Assembly (NCBI RefSeq): GCF_001724135.1
Contig: NZ_MEDS01000001.1
Coordinates: 124,001 to 188,000, forward strand
DNA from: Comamonas sp. SCN 65-56
GTDB lineage: Bacteria; Pseudomonadota; Gammaproteobacteria; Burkholderiales; Burkholderiaceae_C
Length of the DNA: 64,000 nucleotides
Reading direction: 5' to 3'
Shown: positions 25,595 to 33,812 of the stretch, one piece after another
Layout of the letters: every line of letters begins with the position of its first letter
Position numbering within the stretch: the stretch's first letter is position 1
Program-made: the position numbers and the translations under genes
Notes under the pieces: model-generated
Told to the model about the DNA's origin: nothing
The model's database searches: none
Seen by the model: only the letters and a program-made list of their open reading frames with translations

Positions 25595-26869
25595 TCAGCG
25601 ATCCCAGATGTCCTTGCTGATGGATGCATACCAGGAGGCACCATAGCGTGCCTCCGCCGCTCTGAACGCCAAATCTGCATTCAGCGGGCTGGTGGCGTTT
25701 GAGCCGTGAATGTCGACCACGCGCCCCTCCTTGGCCTCATAGATGCCTGAGACCGCAATCCCGTAACCCGGGCCGATCAGGCTGTAGCAGGTATTGGCAA
25801 ACCACGCCGTCGGCACCGGCTTGCCCAGCAGTTCAGCGGCCACGACGGCCGCTACCAGTTTGCCCTGGTTGTTGGCTGAAAACCCGGATTTGGGCATGGG
25901 CCCGGCAAGGCTTGCATCGCCGACGACATGGATACCGGGCACTAGCGTGGATTCGAAGGTTTCGCCCTTGACCGGCACCCAGCCGCCGCGGTCGGTCACG
26001 CCCGCGCGGTCAGCGATGAAGCCTGCCTTCTGCGGCGGAATGACGTTGAGCACGTTGGCCTTGTGGCGCTCGCCAAAAAAGGTTTCCACCTCCAGCGTCG
26101 CGGGGTCGACGCGCACGACCTGGCCATCTTCAGCCAGGCTCACCCATTCGATCATGTCGCCATAGAGCGCCTTCCAGCCCTGCAGGAAAAGTGCCTTCTT
26201 GGAAAAATTGTTCTTGGCGTCCAGCAGCAGAATCTTGCTGCGCGGCTTGTGTTGCTTGAAGTAGTGCGCGACCATCGCAGCGCGCTCATACGGTCCGGGC
26301 GGGCAGCGGTAGGGCGTATCCGGAATTGCCATGAGGAAAGTGCCGCCATCCGGCATGGCTTCCATTTGCCGGCGCAGCAGCAGCGTTTGCGGTCCTGCTT
26401 TCCATGCGTGAGGCGCCTTTTCGGCAGCCGCCTGGTCGTAGCCTTGAATTGCATCCCAGCGCATATCGACCCCGGGCGACAGCACGAGCTTGTCCCACGA
26501 CAGCGTGTTTCCATCGGACAACTTGAGCGTACGCGCATGGGCATCGATATCTTGCGCTGTCGCATGCACGATCTGCACCCCTGCGACCAGCAGTCCGTCG
26601 TAGCCGTGACCAAGGCTCTCCCAAGTCCGCAAGCCACCAAGAAACAGATTGGAATAGGGGCAGGTGTAAAAGCGCGTCGCGGGTTCGACCAAGGTGACGT
26701 GGATGCCTGGTGCATACTGGCGCAGGTAGCGTGCCGCGGTACCCCCGCCAAAGCCTCCGCCTACCACTACGACACGCGCCGCGCCAGCCTGTGTCCGCGC
26801 CAGTGCCGGCGTTCCGATGGTTGCCGCAGCGCACAACGAGCCAGCCAGCCAGGCGCGACGCTGCATCAT
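25595..26869 (-). CDS. FAD oxidoreductase, flavocytochrome c sulfide dehydrogenase-like flavoprotein
   Basis: The 424-residue protein has a twin-arginine-like leader (MQRRAWLAGSLCAAATIGTPALA) and the FAD motif VVVVGGGFGGGTAARYL. It shares the FccB-type blocks CPYSN, TPYRCPPGPYERAA (Cys189), NVIPPQKAGFIAD, HVVGDAS, MPKSGFSANNQGK and NTCYSLIGPGYGIAV. In sulfide dehydrogenases a second redox cysteine stands in a GWCPV segment; here the segment is GWVPV (Val298), so the disulfide cannot form. The electron partner is the cytochrome encoded just before, with overlapping start and stop. Together they end the pqq operon. The substrate is probably not sulfide. Confidence 0.82.
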   Translation of the reverse strand: MMQRRAWLAGSLCAAATIGTPALARTQAGAARVVVVGGGFGGGTAARYLRQYAPGIHVTLVEPATRFYTCPYSNLFLGGLRTWESLGHGYDGLLVAGVQIVHATAQDIDAHARTLKLSDGNTLSWDKLVLSPGVDMRWDAIQGYDQAAAEKAPHAWKAGPQTLLLRRQMEAMPDGGTFLMAIPDTPYRCPPGPYERAAMVAHYFKQHKPRSKILLLDAKNNFSKKALFLQGWKALYGDMIEWVSLAEDGQVVRVDPATLEVETFFGERHKANVLNVIPPQKAGFIADRAGVTDRGGWVPVKGETFESTLVPGIHVVGDASLAGPMPKSGFSANNQGKLVAAVVAAELLGKPVPTAWFANTCYSLIGPGYGIAVSGIYEAKEGRVVDIHGSNATSPLNADLAFRAAEARYGASWYASISKDIWDR

Positions 26870-27198
26870 GGCGTTTCCTTTGCAAACCATTGCGCCAGCG
26901 CCTCGATCTGCGTTGCACTGTAGCCTTGCATCATCAAGGGCATCACCGTTGCGTTGGCGCCGGTGACCTGGTGGTTCTTGAAAGCCATCATGCGCTTGAT
27001 CAAGTGCGCCGCAGGACGACCACGCAGCGCGGGAATGTCACCACTGCCACGCCCATCCACGCCGTGGCAGGTGGTGCAGTTGGCGGCGAGCACGGCGGTG
27101 TTGTTCACGGGTATCACCGATGCACTGGCCCCTGGTGGGGTGTTGGAGCAGGCCATCAGCGCCAGTGGCAGCAAGAGTGCAAGCGGTGCGCGCATCAT
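26866..27198 (-). CDS. c-type cytochrome lipoprotein, partner of the flavoprotein
   Basis: The 110-residue protein has a lipoprotein signal (LLPLALMAC, lipidated at Cys17), one haem motif CTTCH (C41, C44, H45) and a late Met pair (VMPLMMQGYS) offering the axial ligand. Size and context resemble the small cytochrome subunit (FccA type) of flavocytochrome c. It begins within 4 bases of the pqqE stop and its stop overlaps the flavoprotein start. The pair is therefore translationally coupled to PQQ synthesis. Confidence 0.85.
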   Translation of the reverse strand: MMRAPLALLLPLALMACSNTPPGASASVIPVNNTAVLAANCTTCHGVDGRGSGDIPALRGRPAAHLIKRMMAFKNHQVTGANATVMPLMMQGYSATQIEALAQWFAKETP

Positions 27199-28322
27199 GA
27201 CCGGAGGCGCGATTCGGCGTCGGTACGAAAGACGATGTGCGCCTCCTTGCGGTGGCGTGCCTTCTCGACGATCTCCAATACCTTGCCATGGTGCGGTGAT
27301 TTGTCACAGACCGGGTCGGTGGCGGCCGCATCGCCTGTCAGCAGCCAAGCCTGGCAGCGACAACCGCCAAAATCCTTGTGACGTTCGTCGCAGCTGCGGC
27401 AGGGCTCCTGCATCCAGGACTCGCCACGGAAGGCGTTGAAGGCGGAACTCTGATACCAGATGTCGGAAATGGATTGCTGCGTCACGCTCGGCAGATTCAG
27501 ACCCGGCAGTTCGCGTGCATTGTGGCACGGCATCGCGACACCGTCGGGCGCGATGCTGAGAAACACCGATCCCCAGCCGTTCATGCAGGGCTTGGGGCGG
27601 TTTTCGAAGTAGTCGGGCACGACGAACAGAATGCGGCAGCGGTTGCCGATTTTTTCGCGATAGCGTTGCACGACGGCTTCAGCCTCCTGCAATTGCTCAC
27701 GTGTGGGCATGAGCTGGTCGCGGTTGACCCAGGCCCAACCATAGTACTGGGTGTTGGCCAGCTCAAGGTATTCAGCCTCCATCTCCAGCGCCATGTCGAT
27801 GATTTTGTCGACATGCGGCAGATTGTGGCGGTGCAACACGCAGTTCATCACCATGGGCCAATCGTGGTCCTTGATGATGCGCGCCACTTTTCTTTTGAGC
27901 TCGAAGGTCTTGGTGTGGCTCAGGAAATCGTTGAGTTGGCGTGTGCTGTCCTGAAATGAGAGCTGCACGTGGTCAAGCCCCGCTGCCTTGAGCCGGTCGG
28001 CGCGCTGGGCTGTCATGCCGACGCCAGACGTGAGCAGGTTGGTGTAGAAGCCCAATGCATGGGCTTCCTGCACCAGTTCTTCCAGGTCGTCGCGGTTCAT
28101 CGGCTCGCCGCCAGAAAAACCGATCTGGGCTGCGCCCAAGGCGCGCGCCTGGCGCATCACGTCCACCCACTGCGCGGTTGTGAGCTCCTTGCCCACGCCG
28201 GTGTAATTGGTGGGGTTGAAGCAAAACACACAGTGCAACGGGCAGCTGTACGTCAGTTCCAGCAGCAGCCACAGTGGGGGAGCAATGTCATTCGAGCCAG
28301 CCACGCTTTGTGCCTTCCGCAA
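27195..28322 (-). CDS. pqqE: PQQ biosynthesis radical SAM enzyme PqqE
   Basis: The 375-residue protein joins the Glu and Tyr side chains of PqqA through a C-C bond. The radical SAM motif is CPLHCVFC (C27, C31, C34), followed by GFSGGEPMNRDDL. The C-terminal SPASM-like cysteines lie in CMNGW, PCHNARE and CRSCDERHKDFGGCRCQ. The frame opens at TTG 28322 inside pqqD; GTG at 28304 is an alternative start giving [12 protein letters not shown]. It is cotranscribed with pqqD and the cytochrome gene, and acts with PqqD as peptide chaperone. Confidence 0.94.
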   Translation of the reverse strand: MRKAQSVAGSNDIAPPLWLLLELTYSCPLHCVFCFNPTNYTGVGKELTTAQWVDVMRQARALGAAQIGFSGGEPMNRDDLEELVQEAHALGFYTNLLTSGVGMTAQRADRLKAAGLDHVQLSFQDSTRQLNDFLSHTKTFELKRKVARIIKDHDWPMVMNCVLHRHNLPHVDKIIDMALEMEAEYLELANTQYYGWAWVNRDQLMPTREQLQEAEAVVQRYREKIGNRCRILFVVPDYFENRPKPCMNGWGSVFLSIAPDGVAMPCHNARELPGLNLPSVTQQSISDIWYQSSAFNAFRGESWMQEPCRSCDERHKDFGGCRCQAWLLTGDAAATDPVCDKSPHHGKVLEIVEKARHRKEAHIVFRTDAESRLRS

Positions 28323-28566
28323 TCAAGGAATGTATCTGCGGTGCAATCCCCTGGACATTGAACCGGGCTTCCAGCTCATCGATGATCGCGGAGACAGATT
28401 TTGAACCGTCGCAACGTCGCAGGATCTCGGCGGCACTGTCGTTGAGTTGCACCATGCCCTCAGGATAGAGCAGTACCCAGCGGGTCTGCGCCGGCTCATA
28501 CTGCAGACGCATGCGGCGGGACAGGCGTGGAGGCGCCGTGGCTTGTGTGGAATCGTCAGAGTTCAT
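28288..28566 (-). CDS. pqqD: PQQ biosynthesis peptide chaperone PqqD
   Basis: The 92-residue winged-helix-like protein binds the PqqA peptide and presents it to PqqE. It has the family features [42 protein letters not shown] and a C-terminal helix ending GTKRGWLE. It overlaps the 3' end of pqqC by 11 bases and the 5' end of pqqE by up to 35. The length is normal. Confidence 0.93.
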   Translation of the reverse strand: MNSDDSTQATAPPRLSRRMRLQYEPAQTRWVLLYPEGMVQLNDSAAEILRRCDGSKSVSAIIDELEARFNVQGIAPQIHSLIAEGTKRGWLE

Positions 28567-29296
28567 GGCAGGCCTTCTCCACGGTGTCCAGCATGCTCCA
28601 GAGCACGTTCAGTTTGAACTGCAGAATGTCGAGTGCGCGCTGTTGTGCTGCGCGGGTGGTGAAGTGTTGCAAGGTGATACGCAGGCCGTGATCCACATCG
28701 CGTGTGGCCAATGGAATGCGGGTGCGGAAATAGCTCAGACCCTCGGTGTCGATCCACGGATAGTGCGTCGGCCAAGTCGCCAGGCGATCCTTGTGGATCT
28801 GAGGCGCGAACATTTCCGTCAAGGACGAGCAAACGGCCTCTTGCCAAGGCGCACGTGAAGCGAAATTCACGTAGGCGTCGCAGGCAAAGCGCACGCCCGG
28901 CGCCACGCGCTGCAAAGACCACAGCTCCGCCCGCGGTATGCCCACTGCCTCGCCCAGGCGCGTCCAAGCCTCAATGCCGCCGGCGTGGTCGCCTTCATGG
29001 TCACCATAGCCGTCGTGGTCCAGAATGCGCTCCACCCACAGACGCCGCTGCGCGCGATCGGGCATGTTGGCAATGATGGCCGCGTCCTTGCGCGGGATGC
29101 AAATTTGATAGTAAAAACGATTGGCAACCCAGCACCGCAGTTCATCCGGGCTGCAACCGCCAGCGTTCATCCGCACGTTGAATGGGTGGTGGATGTGGTA
29201 GGACTGACCTCTGTCGCGCAATTGCGCTTCGAATTCTTCGCGGGTCCAGGCTGGCAGAGAGGGGTCCGGCGGTGGACTGGTGGCAATATCCATCAT
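28556..29296 (-). CDS. pqqC: pyrroloquinoline-quinone synthase PqqC
   Basis: The 246-residue cofactor-free oxidase carries out the last step, ring closure and eight-electron oxidation to PQQ. The family blocks are visible: [55 protein letters not shown] and [22 protein letters not shown]. The His and Arg residues that line the active site in the family sit in these blocks. The gene starts 13 bases after pqqB and overlaps pqqD. Confidence 0.95.
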   Translation of the reverse strand: MMDIATSPPPDPSLPAWTREEFEAQLRDRGQSYHIHHPFNVRMNAGGCSPDELRCWVANRFYYQICIPRKDAAIIANMPDRAQRRLWVERILDHDGYGDHEGDHAGGIEAWTRLGEAVGIPRAELWSLQRVAPGVRFACDAYVNFASRAPWQEAVCSSLTEMFAPQIHKDRLATWPTHYPWIDTEGLSYFRTRIPLATRDVDHGLRITLQHFTTRAAQQRALDILQFKLNVLWSMLDTVEKACHEL

Positions 29297-29308
29297 GATG
29301 GCATGTGT

Positions 29309-30226
29309 TTAAAAGCTGATCTCCATGCCGTCGTATGCAACTTCAATGCCGTGCTGCGCCAATTGCGCCCGCTGCGGCGAGTCTTCCACCAGAATGGGAT
29401 TGGTGTTGTTGATGTGAATCAGGATCTTGCGCGTGCGGCCAGGCAGCTTGTCGAGTTGTTCGATCATGCCACCTGCACCACTTTGTGCCAGATGTCCCAT
29501 GTCGGCCGCCCGCTTGGCGGTCAGGCCCAAGCGCTGCATTTCATCGTCCGTCCAGAAAGTCCCATCGATGAGCACCACATCGCACCGCGCCATGCGCGCC
29601 AGCAGACCCTCTGTGATCGCACCCAAACCAGGCGCATAGAACACCCGGGCGTCATTGACGGGGTTTTGCATCAGCAGGCCAATGTTGTCGCCTGGTCGCG
29701 GTGCGTTGCGCCAGGGCGAGTAGGGCGGCGGCTTGGAAGACAGCGCTATGGCTTCGAGATGCAGCCCGGGCAACTGTTCCACGCTGAAGCGGCTGCCGTC
29801 GGAGGGGATAGTCTGTGCAGCCAGACCACAGTAGTGCGAGAGGATGCGCGTCAGCGGGAAGCCATTCTCGATATCCGAAAGGACCTCTTTGGTGGCCAGC
29901 AGCGGCAGCGGCCCCACATGTTCGCGCAGCATCAGCAGGCCCGTGACATGATCAATCTGCGCATCCATCAGCAGGACGGCAGCGATGCCGGTGTCTCGCC
30001 GGGCGCGTGCCGGCTGCAATGCGGGTGTCTGACGAATCTGGGTGAGGATGTCAGGAGAGGCATTGACCAGCAGCCAGTTCTGACCATCCGTACTGACGGC
30101 TACTGACGACTGTGTACGCGCGAACGCCTTGAGGCTGCCTGAGCGCACGCCAGTGCAGTTGGGGCAGTTGCAATTCCATTGCGGAAAGCCGCCACCGGCC
30201 GAAGAGCCGAGAACACGCAGAAACAT
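29309..30226 (-). CDS. pqqB: PQQ biosynthesis metallo-hydrolase-fold hydroxylase PqqB
   Basis: The 305-residue protein of the metallo-beta-lactamase fold hydroxylates the processed Glu-Tyr dipeptide. It has the N-terminal LGSSAGGGFPQWNCNCPNC with the CxCxxC zinc site, VNASPDILTQI, QIDHVTGLLMLREH and LIHINNTNPIL. The ATG at 30226 begins the family start MFLRVLGSSAGGG; the longer frame is unrelated. It follows pqqA after a 85-base gap that holds a terminator-like hairpin. Confidence 0.94.
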   Translation of the reverse strand: MFLRVLGSSAGGGFPQWNCNCPNCTGVRSGSLKAFARTQSSVAVSTDGQNWLLVNASPDILTQIRQTPALQPARARRDTGIAAVLLMDAQIDHVTGLLMLREHVGPLPLLATKEVLSDIENGFPLTRILSHYCGLAAQTIPSDGSRFSVEQLPGLHLEAIALSSKPPPYSPWRNAPRPGDNIGLLMQNPVNDARVFYAPGLGAITEGLLARMARCDVVLIDGTFWTDDEMQRLGLTAKRAADMGHLAQSGAGGMIEQLDKLPGRTRKILIHINNTNPILVEDSPQRAQLAQHGIEVAYDGMEISF

Positions 30227-30248
30227 GAGGGAGTAGTTCCAAAAGCAA

Positions 30249-30280
30249 AAAGGCGCACCCAAGATGCCTGGATGCGCCTT
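30249..30280 (-). terminator. terminator/attenuator hairpin between pqqA and pqqB
   Basis: On the minus strand AAGGCGCA (30280-30273) pairs with TGCGCCTT (30257-30250), with TTGCTTTT following. It resembles a Rho-independent terminator 30 bases after the pqqA stop. It would let pqqA transcripts exceed pqqB-E transcripts, fitting the need for a peptide substrate in excess over enzymes. Confidence 0.7.
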
Positions 30281-30310
30281 GAGGTTGACAACTGGGTCAA
30301 CCGCCAGACC

Positions 30311-30385
30311 TCAACGGTTGGCGATATACATCGTGATTTCAAAGCCGAAGCGCAGATCGGTGAAAGCGGGTGCGGTCCATTGCAT
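30311..30385 (-). CDS. pqqA: PQQ precursor peptide PqqA
   Basis: The 24-codon gene reads [20 protein letters not shown] followed by IANR. Glu16 and Tyr20 are spaced E-x3-Y, the two residues that become PQQ. The surrounding [10 protein letters not shown] matches the family C-terminus. A strong AAGGAGA stands 5 to 6 bases before the ATG. It is the first gene of the pqq operon, preceded by a sigma-54-like element at 30483-30498 and followed by a terminator-like hairpin. Confidence 0.95.
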   Translation of the reverse strand: MQWTAPAFTDLRFGFEITMYIANR

Positions 30386-30482
30386 GGAGATCTCCTTGGT
30401 TAAAAATAAAAGAAACAATGTGCACAGACCACGAGCGCGTCATTGACGATTGCTCCAACGCACCAGTGGCTGGTACATATTA

Positions 30483-30498
30483 AGCAAAATCGATGCCA
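30483..30498 (-). promoter_or_regulatory. sigma-54 promoter match of the pqqA operon
   Basis: On the minus strand TGGCATCGATTTTGCT carries GG and GC at the correct offset and fits TGGCAC-N5-TTGCW with C to T at one core position. It is nearly the same as the element before the propeller gene. The transcript would start near 30471, about 85 bases before the pqqA ATG. The element overlaps the start of the divergent peptidase gene. Confidence 0.6.
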
Positions 30499-31550
30499 TG
30501 AAAATTAACCATTCGTGGACTAAGCTTTTTAGTCTGCCGCGTTCTGGCTTGCACCGTATCGCTTGGCGCGATCTTGGCCCGCCGGATGCGCCGGTGTGGC
30601 TGGTGGTACACGGCGGGCCTGGCGGCGCCTGCCAGCCTGGCATGCTGGCGCCGTTTGATCTGCAGCGTGATCGGGTGATTGCGCCAGATCAGCGTGGTGC
30701 CGGGAGCTCGCGCCCCAGGGGGTTGCTTGCGCGCAACAATACGGCCGCCCTGGTGGAGGACTTGGAGGCCTTGCGCGCGCATCTGGGCATCAATCGATGG
30801 TCGATTCTTGCGGGTTCATGGGGGTCCGTGGTTGCTTTGGCCTATGCCGCTCGCTATCCCGACCGTGTGCAGCGCCTGGTGTTGCGCGGGTCATTTCGCC
30901 TGACGCGCCGTGAAATCGCCGGTTTGCTGCAGCCTTCGGTGCAGAAGGGCAAGCGTCTCGGCAGGGCTGACGCGGGATGGCCACTCGGACGCTCTTTGCC
31001 ATTGCCGGTGGCACTTGGCCGGGCTGATCAGTTGCTCCAAAAAAGAGCAAGTGGTGCCACAGCCACGGCGCTCCTGCGGGGATGGCAATTGCGCGAACTG
31101 CGCGATGCGGCCACCGGGGTGCGCCGCAGTCTGCGACAGCAGTCCGCCGTACCGGCCGCGCAACAGCGGCGTGACTGGATGGCCTTGCGCCGTCAGATGC
31201 GCCGTCTCGATGCGAGTCTGCCGCGGACCCATCGACTGCCGCAGGATGCGCAACTTTGGTCGCGCTACCGCATTCAGGCGCATTACCTGTTGCACCGTGG
31301 TTTCATTGGCCCCCTGGGCCTGGATGCTGCCGTTCAGGCGGTATTGGTGCATCGCATCCCCGTTGATTGGGTACATGGCCAAGTGGATGCCATCTGCCCT
31401 CCCGCCAACAGCCACCGCTGGATGACGGCAGCGCACGGTGCTCAGTGGGTGCGGCTGCACCAGCCCGTGGCGGGGCATTTGTCCGGTGAACGGGCGATGC
31501 TGATGTGCCTGCGCGACTGCGTGGCGCAGAACAGAAGCATCAGTCTATGA
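30498..31550 (+). CDS. alpha/beta hydrolase, proline iminopeptidase-like
   Basis: The 350-residue protein has the oxyanion motif VVHGGPGGACQPGML, DQRGAGSSRPRG, and the nucleophile elbow LAGSWGSVVALAYA (Ser in GSWGS). The late Asp in HGQVDAICPP and His in VAGHLSG complete the catalytic triad. These are features of proline iminopeptidases (family S33). It is divergent from pqqA. A peptidase here could trim the cross-linked PqqA peptide, a step whose enzyme is otherwise missing from the cluster; this is inference. The start is uncertain, since ATG 30498 overlaps the pqqA promoter and TTG 30450 is also in frame. Confidence 0.8.
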   Translation: MKINHSWTKLFSLPRSGLHRIAWRDLGPPDAPVWLVVHGGPGGACQPGMLAPFDLQRDRVIAPDQRGAGSSRPRGLLARNNTAALVEDLEALRAHLGINRWSILAGSWGSVVALAYAARYPDRVQRLVLRGSFRLTRREIAGLLQPSVQKGKRLGRADAGWPLGRSLPLPVALGRADQLLQKRASGATATALLRGWQLRELRDAATGVRRSLRQQSAVPAAQQRRDWMALRRQMRRLDASLPRTHRLPQDAQLWSRYRIQAHYLLHRGFIGPLGLDAAVQAVLVHRIPVDWVHGQVDAICPPANSHRWMTAAHGAQWVRLHQPVAGHLSGERAMLMCLRDCVAQNRSISL

Positions 31551-33597
31551 GTCCCTGAGGCAAGAGGTGCTTCTTGCGGTAGATCGTGTTGCGTGATACG
31601 CCCAGCGCTTTCGCTGCGGCAGAGATGTTGCCCTTGTGCTGGCGCAGTATCTGGACCATGGTTTGCAGGGTCACGTCTTGCAGACGCTGGTTGTCCGCAT
31701 CTGGATGAGGCAATGGCTCGGATGGCGTTGCGGCAGGATGGGGGTGAGGGGATTCGACGTCAGTTTCGACACGCGGTGCAACCGCACCAGACACATCCAT
31801 CAAAAAGTCATCAGGCAAATGTTCGCGCTCGATGCAGCCATCGTCTCTGGCCATGACCACCGCCGTGCGCAGCAGATTGTGCAACTGCCTCAGATTGCCT
31901 GGCCAATGGTGACAACGCAACAGGGTCATGACGTCGCGCGATACGGCGACTGCAGGTCCGGTTTTGGACAACGACTGCAGGATTTTGTGCACCAGCGGTT
32001 CAAAGTCTGATCGGTCACGCAGTGCCGGCAACTGAACCACTATGCCGTTGAGGCGGTAGTACAGATCTTCCCGGAACTGGCCGTGGGTAATCATTTCCTT
32101 GAGGTTCTTGTGGGTCGCGCTTACCACATAGATATCGACGTGCAATTCGTTTGCAGAGCCCAGGGGGCTGACTTTGCGTTCTTGCAAAACACGTAGCAGC
32201 CGCGCCTGAAGGTGAGGCGGCATATCGCCGATTTCATCCAGGAAAAGCGTGCCGCCATGCGCCTGAAGAATCTTGCCGGGCGACCCTTTCTTACGCGCCC
32301 CCGTGAATGCACCTTCTTCATAACCAAACAGCTCGGCTTCAATCAGTGTGTCCGGGATGGAGGCGCAGTTCACGGGCACGAAGGGTTTGTTCGCCCGCTG
32401 GGAATCGTCGTGGATGGCGCGGGCCATGAGGTCCTTGCCGGTACCGGTCTCGCCAAGAATCAACACCGGGATATCGTGGTTGGCCACCTTGCGCAACTTG
32501 TGTATCACCGAATGGATCTGTTTGTCCCCTGTGTCCAGTTCGTCAAGTGCGCTCGCGCGGCGGCGTGCGTCGCTGCGCGAACGAGTCACCACCACCTCTT
32601 CTGGCGGTGGTGTCTTGGTGGGCTGTGCGGGCGATCCTGTTGCGCTGCTGTCCTGCATGGCGGAAAACAGCGGGGCAATCCAAGGACTCGTGGGCCTGAT
32701 GTCCGCCTGGCACCACACATTGACGCCGTTGTGCATGCACAACTGCTTGGGGGCGGTTGGTGCGTTTCCGAACAGGTCAACGAGTGCCGATATGGGCAGA
32801 TCAAAAAGCGATGAGAAAGTATGCGCCTTGAGGGCATTGAGTGACATGCCGAGCTGAAACTGCGCGCAGCGATTGGCCGAGAGAAAGCGTCCGTCGCGGG
32901 TAAACGCCACAAGCCCTTCCGCGAGAGTGCCCAGGAACTCCGCACCTGCATGGAAACGCAGCTGAATGGCTTTCGGGAAGCTGTTCTCCAGCATGCGGTT
33001 TTCCATCATCTGGACCGACATGCGCACCAGCGCCAGCGTGTGCGGGTGGTGACTGCGATAGTCCCCGGTTACGTCCAACGCGCCGAGCAATCCTCCTTCA
33101 GGATCAAAAATAGGAGCGCAAGAGCACGCCAAGCCCATGTTTGCAGCCAAATAATGCTGTTTGCCGTGAACGGTGACGGGTTGCAATTCGCTCAAAGCCG
33201 TGCCAATCGCGTTGGTTCCCTTGGTCCGCTCCGACCAGTCCACCCCGGGAAGCAGGGCCACCTTGGAAGCCTTCTCCTCGAAATCCGTATCTCCCAGCGT
33301 GTGCAGAAGCACACCTTGAGCGGAACTGAGCACCACGACGTTGCCGGTGTTGGCAATCTGACCATACAGCGTCTGCATCGCGGGGAAGGCGTGGTCGAGC
33401 AGCAGCCGGTTTTCATCCAACGCGCGTTCGAGCTGGATATGTGTCAGGCTCGAGAAATCCGGGTCATCGGCGGCCGCGACGCCAAAAGCCTGCGATCGCT
33501 CGTGGGCCTTGATGATGGAGTCCTCGTTTTGGGCTGAGACTGTTCCGGTGTTTGCCGCAGGGGAAGTGTGCATGGTTGATTCCTGCCTTGACTGCAT
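31540..33597 (-). CDS. AcoR-type sigma-54-dependent transcriptional activator
   Basis: The 685-residue enhancer-binding protein has an N-terminal GAF sensor (about 75-205, with GLACSCAPIFDPEGG and C158/C160) and a PAS-like segment (210-310). The AAA+ domain (365-600) has Walker A GETGTGKD at 382-389, the sigma-54 contact loop GAFTGA at 429-434 and LFLDEIGDMPP. A Fis-type helix-turn-helix at the end reads GNISAAAKALGVSRNTIYRK. AcoR-like proteins control acetoin or alcohol oxidation. It lies divergent to pedF and is the best candidate activator for the sigma-54 promoters here. The start may be ATG 33597 or 33573. Confidence 0.92.
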   Translation of the reverse strand: MQSRQESTMHTSPAANTGTVSAQNEDSIIKAHERSQAFGVAAADDPDFSSLTHIQLERALDENRLLLDHAFPAMQTLYGQIANTGNVVVLSSAQGVLLHTLGDTDFEEKASKVALLPGVDWSERTKGTNAIGTALSELQPVTVHGKQHYLAANMGLACSCAPIFDPEGGLLGALDVTGDYRSHHPHTLALVRMSVQMMENRMLENSFPKAIQLRFHAGAEFLGTLAEGLVAFTRDGRFLSANRCAQFQLGMSLNALKAHTFSSLFDLPISALVDLFGNAPTAPKQLCMHNGVNVWCQADIRPTSPWIAPLFSAMQDSSATGSPAQPTKTPPPEEVVVTRSRSDARRRASALDELDTGDKQIHSVIHKLRKVANHDIPVLILGETGTGKDLMARAIHDDSQRANKPFVPVNCASIPDTLIEAELFGYEEGAFTGARKKGSPGKILQAHGGTLFLDEIGDMPPHLQARLLRVLQERKVSPLGSANELHVDIYVVSATHKNLKEMITHGQFREDLYYRLNGIVVQLPALRDRSDFEPLVHKILQSLSKTGPAVAVSRDVMTLLRCHHWPGNLRQLHNLLRTAVVMARDDGCIEREHLPDDFLMDVSGAVAPRVETDVESPHPHPAATPSEPLPHPDADNQRLQDVTLQTMVQILRQHKGNISAAAKALGVSRNTIYRKKHLLPQGLID

Positions 33598-33621
33598 GGC
33601 GCCCCTAGAGGCAACACTGCG

Positions 33622-33649
33622 TGTTCCAGTAATGATTCATTATGGAACA
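33622..33649. repeat. palindrome with TGTTCC/GGAACA ends between the activator gene and pedF
   Basis: TGTTCCA (33622-33628) and TGGAACA (33643-33649) flank TAATGA and TTCATTA, making a near-perfect 28-bp palindrome with one extra base. It lies 25 bases before the activator ATG and about 110 bases before the pedF sigma-54 element. It is a probable binding site of the activator. A second inverted repeat, AAACGAT/ATCGTTT, follows at 33649-33678. Confidence 0.6.
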
Positions 33650-33755
33650 AACGATCGCTTCTTGGCGACCTATCGTTTTCCCTTATTCGAATTTTTGGCG
33701 ATGAATGATCTGTTTTGGAGCATTCCAATGAACCTGGATCAAAATTCGCCTGAAT

Positions 33756-33771
33756 TGGCACGCAATTTGCC
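33756..33771 (+). promoter_or_regulatory. sigma-54 promoter of pedF
   Basis: TGGCACG, CAAT, TTGC (33756-33770) is a full match to the core -24/-12 consensus and shares its first seven bases with the dehydrogenase promoter. Transcription would start near 33782, leaving a leader of about 30 bases with GGAGAC before the ATG at 33813. Confidence 0.75.
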
Positions 33772-33812
33772 TGTCTACCGGCACGCACGTTTTTTCATCT
33801 GGAGACTTCACC

